Shown one piece after another: positions 1 to 4,734 of a stretch of 9,372 nucleotides of DNA. The DNA comes from Gemmataceae bacterium (GTDB taxonomy: Bacteria > Planctomycetota > Planctomycetia > Gemmatales > Gemmataceae), in the NCBI GenBank assembly GCA_025056835.1, contig JANWVS010000042.1, forward strand, positions 1 through 9,372. Reading direction: 5' to 3'. How positions within the stretch are numbered: the stretch's first letter is position 1; each line of letters opens with the position of its first letter. The notes beneath the pieces were generated by a model. That model was not told the origin of the DNA. It did not search any database and saw only the letters and a program-made list of their open reading frames with translations. The position numbers and the translations under genes were made by a program.

Positions 1-1185
1 GCCGCCTGCCGCGTCTTCGTCCCTTCGCTCGTCGGCTGCCGTCTTCCGCCGGTCGGTACGAGGTTCGACTCCCCTACTGAGGACCGGCACGACCACGTAC
101 AAATACTCGCTACCGTGGCGAAAGATCACCGGCATGGCTCCATCGGTCATTTCCAGGGTGAGCGACACGTCCGGTTCCAAGACGCGGAGCATGTCCACGA
201 GAAACTTGGGATCGAAGCTGATTTCGACCGCTTTGCCGTCAAAGTCCAACGGCATTTCGACGCGCGAACGCCCCGTCTCCGCTCCACGCGCCTGCAACGT
301 CAGCTTTTTCTTGGCGAAACTGAACGTGACGCGCTTGCATTCTTCGTCCGTCATGATCGCGGCTTGCCGAACGGCGCTGAGGAACGGCCCCACGGTCAGG
401 GAGACTTTGGTTTGGTGGTGGGTCGGCAACACTTGGCGATAGTTGGGAAACCGCCCTTCGACCAGCCGCGAGTAGATCATGGCCCGCTCGGTTTTCATGA
501 GGATGTCGTTCTGCCGGACGCTGATTTTCACCCGCTCGCTCGGTTCGGTCAAATTGCGTTCGAGCAGGCTCATCGCCTTGACCGGCACGACCGCGGTCTG
601 GCCCCGCGTGGAATGACCGCCGTGGGCTTCCGCCTCGCCGTTCATCAACGCCAGGCGGCGGCCGTCGGTGGCCACCAGCGACGCTTTCGCCCCCTCGAGT
701 TCCCAGAGGACGCCGGTCGTGGCGCTGAACCGCGCGTGTTCCGCATGAGCCGCCGCGAAAGCGACGCGCCGAATCATCTCCCGGAGCACGCCGGCCGTCA
801 ATTCATGATATTTTTCCTCTGAGAAGACCGGTATATCCGGAAAGGCGCTCGGGTCCTCGCCGGGCATCTCGAATTCGTTGTGCGTTCCTCGGACCACGCA
901 CGACTCGATGTTTCCCTCCAACAGCAGTTCCTCGTCGGTGCTTTCCCGCAAGATGGCCAGAAAGCGAGTCGTCGGCAGCAGCGCTTCGCCCGGCTGTTCC
1001 ACCTTGACGCCGCGGACGTCCAGACGGATCCCTAGTTCAAGGTCGGTCGCCATCAAGGTGCAGCGTTCGTCGTCCACGACGGCCTTGAGGTTTCGCAGCA
1101 CCGGTTTGACATCGCGGGTGGCGACTGCTGCACTCGCCAGTTGGCAAGCGGCAAGTAATCCCTCACGCTGGCACACAACTTTCAT
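1..1185 (-). CDS. dnaN: DNA polymerase III beta subunit (sliding clamp), 3' end outside window
   Basis: This encodes the ring-shaped clamp that tethers the replicative polymerase to DNA. Reading leftward from an ATG at 1185, the frame gives MKVVCQREGLLAACQLAS and stays open for 395 codons to the window edge. Clamp hallmarks are present: ATDLELGIR in the first third, ATDGRRLALMNGE in the middle domain, EGRFPNYRQVLP in the central linker region, and a C-terminal EYLYVVVPVL (about residues 360-369). The last matches the E. coli ending YVVMPMRL, which forms part of the partner-binding pocket. A strong ribosome binding site, GAGGAAG (1198-1192), lies 6 bases before the ATG and fixes the start. The family is usually about 365-375 residues. 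Here the same frame continues for at least 24 charged residues (RGVEPRTDRRKTAADERRDE and on) without a stop. dnaA lies upstream on the same strand, a classic order. The family call is secure; the true C-terminus is unknown. Confidence 0.97.
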   Translation of the reverse strand, partial: MKVVCQREGLLAACQLASAAVATRDVKPVLRNLKAVVDDERCTLMATDLELGIRLDVRGVKVEQPGEALLPTTRFLAILRESTDEELLLEGNIESCVVRGTHNEFEMPGEDPSAFPDIPVFSEEKYHELTAGVLREMIRRVAFAAAHAEHARFSATTGVLWELEGAKASLVATDGRRLALMNGEAEAHGGHSTRGQTAVVPVKAMSLLERNLTEPSERVKISVRQNDILMKTERAMIYSRLVEGRFPNYRQVLPTHHQTKVSLTVGPFLSAVRQAAIMTDEECKRVTFSFAKKKLTLQARGAETGRSRVEMPLDFDGKAVEISFDPKFLVDMLRVLEPDVSLTLEMTDGAMPVIFRHGSEYLYVVVPVLSRGVEPRTDRRKTAADERRDEDAAGG

Positions 1186-1486
1186 GCTGATCTTCCTCTG
1201 CGGTGCCTCAATTCTCGCGCAGCGCTCCGAGGGCGTGATACTTACGAAAAGTAACTAACTAGCAGCATTGAAGGCTGCCGTGTTTTCGTTGGTTGTTCCA
1301 GCAGCTGTCGTCGGCGTCAGGCAGCTGGTGGGCGCGGGAGTGTGGAAAAGAAGTCGTCTGATTGTCGCCCGAGTGTGGGTGCGACGTTGTCGGTTGGTCA
1401 TGGTTGGACTACCTCGCCAAGTCAAGCACGCTTGTCATCGATCAGCGACGTCTTATGGACGACCGATCAACCAGTTTTCCCCAGGA
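1186..1486. other. dnaA-dnaN intergenic region, possible origin-type region
   Basis: This 301-base gap separates the end of dnaA from the start of dnaN and holds no convincing gene. It contains one near-consensus DnaA box (1341-1349), a weaker TTTTCCCCA at 1475-1483, and a locally AT-richer patch around 1236-1270. That patch includes a short inverted repeat, TACTT/AAGTA, and the repeated ACTAACTA. Many bacteria place an origin or dnaN promoter here, but one good box is too little to call oriC. I found no convincing -35/-10 pair for dnaN. Confidence 0.4.
1341..1349 (-). promoter_or_regulatory. Candidate DnaA box
   Basis: TGTGGAAAA on the plus strand reads TTTTCCACA on the minus strand. It differs from the E. 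coli consensus TTATCCACA at one base and equals the variant known as the cyanobacterial DnaA box. It lies between dnaA and dnaN, so either autoregulation or origin function is possible. A single site in this gap is weak evidence. Confidence 0.4.
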
Positions 1487-2530
1487 TCAGGCCAACTCCA
1501 ATTGCAATTGCCGCACGGCTCCGGCCAGGATGCCATCGCGGCTGCTGGCCTGGCGAATTTTGCGGCAGGCGTGGAGAACGGTGCTGTGGTCCTGACCGCC
1601 GAATGCTTCGCCGATCTGGGCGAGGGACAGCGGCGTCAGACAGCGGGCCAGGTACATACCGACCTGGCGCGGCACCAGCAGCGCTCGTGCCCGGCGGCGG
1701 GAGGCGACCTCGCGCGGATCGACGTGAAAATAGCCGGCGACCCGGCGAATGATCTTGTCCACAGTCGGGGCCATGGCTCGCAACTGCTCGTGAAAGTGTT
1801 GCCGCACTTCGGCAAGGTCCGGCGGGCGACGGCGGAGCTTGGTGACCGTCTCGAGCTGGGCAATGGCCCCTTCGAGGTGCCGTCCGCCGTTGGGCAAATG
1901 GTCTGCCAACCAGCGGAGAACATCGGGAGGGGCCGCCAGTTGCCGGCGTTGCGCCAACTCTTCCAGCAAAAGCAGCCGTTCTGCTGCGGTCGGCATCTCG
2001 ATGGCCGTCACCAATCCGGCAGCGAGCCGCGACAAGAGCCGGGCCGGCAAACTGTTTCCCCGCGTGGCCAGTTGCCGCGGCCCGAAATTCGACGTCACCA
2101 ACGTCAGCAGACTGCGCGCCGCTCGGGCATCGAGCAGCTGCACCAGACATTCCGCTTGTGCCGGCGGCAAGTATTGCACATCTTCCAGGACGAACAGGCG
2201 GGCCTCCCGGGCCGCGTCGCACCATAGCGAGACCGTTTCGGCCGGCCGTGAACCACCGGCGACCGACACGCCCACGTGCTCGGGCCGGGTGCATTCGTGG
2301 GCTTGGGCGTGGTATAAGGGCAACTCCGGCCGGTGCCGGGTCAACTCCCTCATCAGTCCGCACACCAGGTGGGTCTTCCCACAACCGCGCGGACCATGGA
2401 CCAGGATGATCGGCGGCAGGCGGTGCTCGGCGTTGGTCAGCAACGCGTCGAGCACCAGCTGGATGGCCCGACGGGCGGCCTGGTTGGATGGCATCTCCAG
2501 AAATCGGGCCAAAGACGGCACCACCTGCAT
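1487..2530 (-). CDS. dnaA: Replication initiator DnaA, short form lacking domains I and II
   Basis: DnaA is the AAA+ ATPase that binds DnaA boxes and opens the origin. The 347-residue product begins almost directly in domain III: SLARFLEMPSNQAARRA (6-22) matches the usual 'TFDNFVEGKSNQLA' entry. Next come Walker A GPRGCGKT (46-53), a Walker B-like LFVLEDVQ (112-119), a sensor 1-like TLVTSN (143-148), a box VII-like ARLLSRL (163-169) and sensor 2 GGRHLEG with R217. Domain IV (about 255-347) is well preserved, with ASRRRARALLVPRQ and the signature FGGQDHSTVLHACRKI (310-325). Oddities: no domain I (helicase/DiaA contact) or II, E for the usual first D of Walker B, and Q for the R of GGRDHTTV. 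The start is constrained: the frame meets TGA at 2548-2546, and no start codon lies between it and the ATG. No clear Shine-Dalgarno is visible. Compared with typical DnaA (about 440-480 residues) it is short; an Hda-like protein is the alternative, but Hda lacks domain IV. Confidence 0.93.
   Translation of the reverse strand: MQVVPSLARFLEMPSNQAARRAIQLVLDALLTNAEHRLPPIILVHGPRGCGKTHLVCGLMRELTRHRPELPLYHAQAHECTRPEHVGVSVAGGSRPAETVSLWCDAAREARLFVLEDVQYLPPAQAECLVQLLDARAARSLLTLVTSNFGPRQLATRGNSLPARLLSRLAAGLVTAIEMPTAAERLLLLEELAQRRQLAAPPDVLRWLADHLPNGGRHLEGAIAQLETVTKLRRRPPDLAEVRQHFHEQLRAMAPTVDKIIRRVAGYFHVDPREVASRRRARALLVPRQVGMYLARCLTPLSLAQIGEAFGGQDHSTVLHACRKIRQASSRDGILAGAVRQLQLELA
1755..1763 (+). promoter_or_regulatory. 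DnaA-box-like sequence inside dnaA
   Basis: TTGTCCACA differs from TTATCCACA at one base and equals the high-GC actinobacterial DnaA-box form. It lies within the dnaA coding sequence over the VDK codons (residues 257-259), so it may be a coding coincidence. Its nearness to the box at 1341 is the only reason to list it. Confidence 0.25.
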
Positions 2531-2692
2531 GGAAAGCCCGACAGTTCAAGGTTGACTCGGCCCCGACCACTCGGTCGGACCAACCAGCGCGCTGGACTCG
2601 TTGTTTATTCTATGAAAAGCAGGCCGTGGTGAATAGGGCGATGTCCTAATGCAACTGCCTGATAGATAACGACTTGCGACTAGCGCCGATAT
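2531..2692 (-). promoter_or_regulatory. dnaA upstream region with weak promoter candidate and leader hairpin
   Basis: This 162-base gap lies between the desulfurase stop and the dnaA start. On the minus strand TAGAAT (2612-2607) matches the -10 consensus TATAAT at 5 of 6 bases; no good -35 lies at the right distance. It would give a leader of roughly 70 bases. That leader holds a hairpin with arms CCGACC (2563-2568) and GGTCGG (2573-2578) and a 4-base loop, about 33 bases before the ATG. No DnaA box was seen here and no small gene is supported. Confidence 0.3.
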
Positions 2693-3844
2693 TTACCTCG
2701 CATTGCCCGCCCCGCTCGTGTTCCCGTGTCGCAACCTATGGACCGCCTTGACGATGCGCCGCGCCGCTTCGTCGATTTCCTCGGCGGTAGTCGTGCTGCC
2801 CAGGCTGAAGCGCATGGCGGAGGCCAAAACGTCGTCGCCCACGCCCATGGCTTTCAACACCGGCGACGGCAACAGCGAGCCGCTCGAACATGCCGAACCG
2901 GTCGAACACGCCAATCCGGCAAGGTCGAGCTGCATCAGCAACAACTCCGACCGGCAGCCGGGGAAAGAGACGTTGATGGTCTGGGGCAGGCCTCCGGACG
3001 AAGGACCGTTGACCACGATCGGCGCCGCCTCGCGCTGGAGATGGCTCAACAGGCGCTCGCGCAGGTTGCTCCAGCGGAGCCACGTTTCTTCCCGTTGACG
3101 AAGCGACAAGCGTAGGGCGACGGCCATGCCGACCGCCAGCGCCACGGCCTCGGTCCCGGGGCGCCGCCCTTGTTGCTGATGGCCGCCGTAAAGCAACGGC
3201 CGCAGCCGCGCCGGTTTGCGGACGAGCAAGGCCCCAATCCCCTGGGGGCCGCGAAATTTGTGGGCGGAAATCGTCAGGGACGTGACGCCGAGGTCGTGGA
3301 AGGCGATCGGCAGTTTGCCGGCAGCAGCGGCGGCGTCGCAGTGAAACGTCGCACCGGCCGGCAGCGACCGCGCCAGTTCTTGGACCGGTTGCACGGCGCC
3401 GGTTTCATGGTTCGCCAACATCACGCACGCCAAGCGAGTGTCGGACGGCCAACCGTCGCTCGGTGGTCCCACGATGCCCTCCCGCGACACCGGCAAGGTC
3501 AGCGATCGGTAACCGCGCCGGACCAACTCCGCCAGCGGCTCCGCGACGCAGGGATGCTCGATGCCGCTGCCGGCCAGGACCCCCGGCGGCGGACCCACCA
3601 GGCCGAAAATCGCCAGGTTGTTGGCCTCGGTGGCGCCACTGGTGAAGACCACTTCGTCGGCAGCGGCGCCGAGCAAGGCAGCAACTTCCTCGCGGGCGTC
3701 TTCCAGGGCGCGGCGGGCCCGGCGGCCCAAGGCGTGGCTGCTGGCGGCGTTGCCGGGCTGGTCCACGGCCCACGGCCGCATCGCTTCCCACACTTCCGGG
3801 GCCACCGGCGTCGTAGCATTGTGGTCGAGGTTGATGATGTCCAC
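2693..3844 (-). CDS. nifS: Cysteine desulfurase, NifS/IscS type
   Basis: This pyridoxal-phosphate enzyme takes sulfur from L-cysteine as an enzyme persulfide, releasing alanine, and supplies Fe-S cluster assembly or tRNA/cofactor thiolation in the cytosol. The 383-residue protein is full length for class I desulfurases. Visible motifs: LDHNATTPV (6-14), TSGATEANN (68-76), EHP with the cofactor-stacking H97, NHETGAVQP (145-153), CD with D170, ISAHKFRGPQGIGAL with the cofactor lysine K196, GRRPGTE (226-232), the active-site loop CSTGSACSSGSLLPSP with catalytic C319, and MRFSLG with R345. The loop resembles NifS (SGSL) slightly more than E. coli IscS (SASL), but there is no nitrogen-fixation context. 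The start is GTG at 3844; the in-frame TGA a few codons upstream leaves no other candidate, and no strong Shine-Dalgarno is seen. No scaffold gene (iscU/nifU) is next to it. The gene is divergent from pxpB and lies upstream of dnaA. Confidence 0.95.
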   Translation of the reverse strand: MDIINLDHNATTPVAPEVWEAMRPWAVDQPGNAASSHALGRRARRALEDAREEVAALLGAAADEVVFTSGATEANNLAIFGLVGPPPGVLAGSGIEHPCVAEPLAELVRRGYRSLTLPVSREGIVGPPSDGWPSDTRLACVMLANHETGAVQPVQELARSLPAGATFHCDAAAAAGKLPIAFHDLGVTSLTISAHKFRGPQGIGALLVRKPARLRPLLYGGHQQQGRRPGTEAVALAVGMAVALRLSLRQREETWLRWSNLRERLLSHLQREAAPIVVNGPSSGGLPQTINVSFPGCRSELLLMQLDLAGLACSTGSACSSGSLLPSPVLKAMGVGDDVLASAMRFSLGSTTTAEEIDEAARRIVKAVHRLRHGNTSGAGNAR

Positions 3845-4026
3845 GCGGCATGTCGCTCAACAGTCTGCCTTGACCCAAAGTCGCGACGGCCGATCCAAGG
3901 TATATTACGATGCTCTTAGGCGCCAGCCGCGACCTATGGGAAATCGGCGAATACTTGTACGAATCCGACCACCTTAGGTCACACTACGTGTTCGCCGGGG
4001 GAATTCCAGCGACCTAAACTTGCCTC
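3845..4026. promoter_or_regulatory. Divergent intergenic region between nifS and pxpB
   Basis: Promoters for both genes should lie in these 182 bases. TATATTA at 3901-3907 is the most -10-like stretch and also reads TAATATA on the other strand. TTGACC at 3870-3875 is -35-like but lies 25 bases from it, too far for a standard promoter. The pxpB side carries the inverted repeat described separately. No small gene is supported. Confidence 0.35.
3974..4017. repeat. Inverted repeat TTAGGTC/GACCTAA before pxpB
   Basis: Perfect 7-base arms lie at 3974-3980 and 4011-4017 with a 30-base spacer, the right arm ending 9 bases before the pxpB ATG. A further GCGACCTA copy lies at 3929-3936, matching 4010-4017 in direct orientation except for its first base context. 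The arrangement could be an operator or a leader stem. It is short enough to be chance. Confidence 0.35.
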
Positions 4027-4698
4027 ATGGCTCCGCTCGGTCGACTTTCGTTCGAACCGCTCGGCGATCAAGCGGTGCTGGTCCGCGCCGGCGATGAGAC
4101 GGCGGCCTTGGCGTTCGCCGCGGCGGTGCGCCGCACCAAGCCGCCCTGGGTGGACGATGTCGTCCAGGCATATACGACCGTGGCCGTCTTTTATCGCCCC
4201 GGCGCCATCGACTATGACGGGGCTAGAACGGCCCTGGCGGGGATCGACTGGTCGGCCTTGGCCGAGGTCTCGCCGGGAAAGCTGCACGTCATCCCGTGTT
4301 GCTACGAGCTGGGACTGGATTTCGACCGGATCACGGCGCACACCGGGCTGACGCGCGAGCAGATCATTGCGGCGCACACGGCCGCCACCTACACCGTTTA
4401 CGCCATCGGCTTCTGTCCCGGCTTCCCCTACCTAGGCTATTTGCCCGAGGCCTTGCAAGGCGTGCCGCGGCTGGAGTCGCCGCGCCTGCGGCTCGAGGCG
4501 GGCAGCGTCGGTCTCACTGGCCGGCAGACCGGCATCTACACCGAAGCGCGGCCCGGCGGCTGGAACATCGTCGGCCGCACTCCGCTGCAACTGGTCGACG
4601 TCGCCGACAATTATTTTCCGATCAGCACCGGCGATCGCGTCCGCTTTGAAGCGATTGATCGGTCCACCTTCGAGCGCTGGCGCGGTCGGCGGCTGTGA
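4027..4698 (+). CDS. pxpB: 5-oxoprolinase subunit B, KipI/allophanate hydrolase subunit 1 family
   Basis: PxpB works with PxpA and PxpC in the ATP-dependent opening of 5-oxoproline to glutamate; the related B. subtilis KipI was first described as a sporulation-kinase inhibitor. The 223-residue protein is full length for the family. Signatures in order: FEPLGDQAVLVRAG (9-22), the cis-proline segment HVIPCCYELGLD (87-98), TVYAIGFCPGFPYLGYLPE (123-141), PRLESPRLRLEAGSVGL (147-163), GRQTGIYTEARPGGWNIVGR (165-184), TPLQLVD (185-191) and STGDRVRF (200-207). The ATG at 4027 is the first start after an in-frame TAA at 4015-4017; there is no clear Shine-Dalgarno. Usually pxpB lies beside pxpC and often pxpA, yet here the next gene is convergent and unrelated, so the gene stands alone. 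The family is clear; participation in 5-oxoproline recycling depends on partners outside this window. Confidence 0.92.
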   Translation: MAPLGRLSFEPLGDQAVLVRAGDETAALAFAAAVRRTKPPWVDDVVQAYTTVAVFYRPGAIDYDGARTALAGIDWSALAEVSPGKLHVIPCCYELGLDFDRITAHTGLTREQIIAAHTAATYTVYAIGFCPGFPYLGYLPEALQGVPRLESPRLRLEAGSVGLTGRQTGIYTEARPGGWNIVGRTPLQLVDVADNYFPISTGDRVRFEAIDRSTFERWRGRRL

Positions 4699-4707
4699 GC
4701 CGCCGGC
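4685..4707. terminator. GC-rich stem-loop at the pxpB stop, between convergent genes
   Basis: GTCGGCGGC (4685-4693) pairs with GCCGCCGGC (4699-4707) through 9 base pairs, one of them G-U, around a TGTGA loop that contains the pxpB stop codon. The right arm also belongs to the 12-base palindrome GCCGCCGGCGGC (4699-4710). It sits between two convergent genes only 36 bases apart, where a bidirectional terminator would be expected. No T-tract follows on either strand, so it is not a standard intrinsic terminator. Confidence 0.35.
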
Positions 4708-4734
4708 GGCACCGACGGCCGTTGCTTCGCCCGG

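Noticed and set aside
115..822. A 235-codon plus-strand open frame opposite dnaN
   Set aside because: It is the antisense of conserved clamp sequence and shows no features of its own.
1268..2227. A 319-codon plus-strand open frame antisense to dnaA
   Set aside because: Composition is typical of a reverse-strand shadow (Q, R, G, H rich), no family motif is seen, and it overlaps well-supported dnaA.
1467..2570. A 367-codon open frame on the minus strand covering all of dnaA in another frame
   Set aside because: Its translation is rich in R, G, P and A with no recognisable motif, while the dnaA frame carries every DnaA signature. At this GC content long shadow frames are expected.
3870..3906. 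TTGACC and TATATT as a -35/-10 promoter for pxpB
   Set aside because: The 25-base spacer is too long for a standard sigma-70-type promoter.
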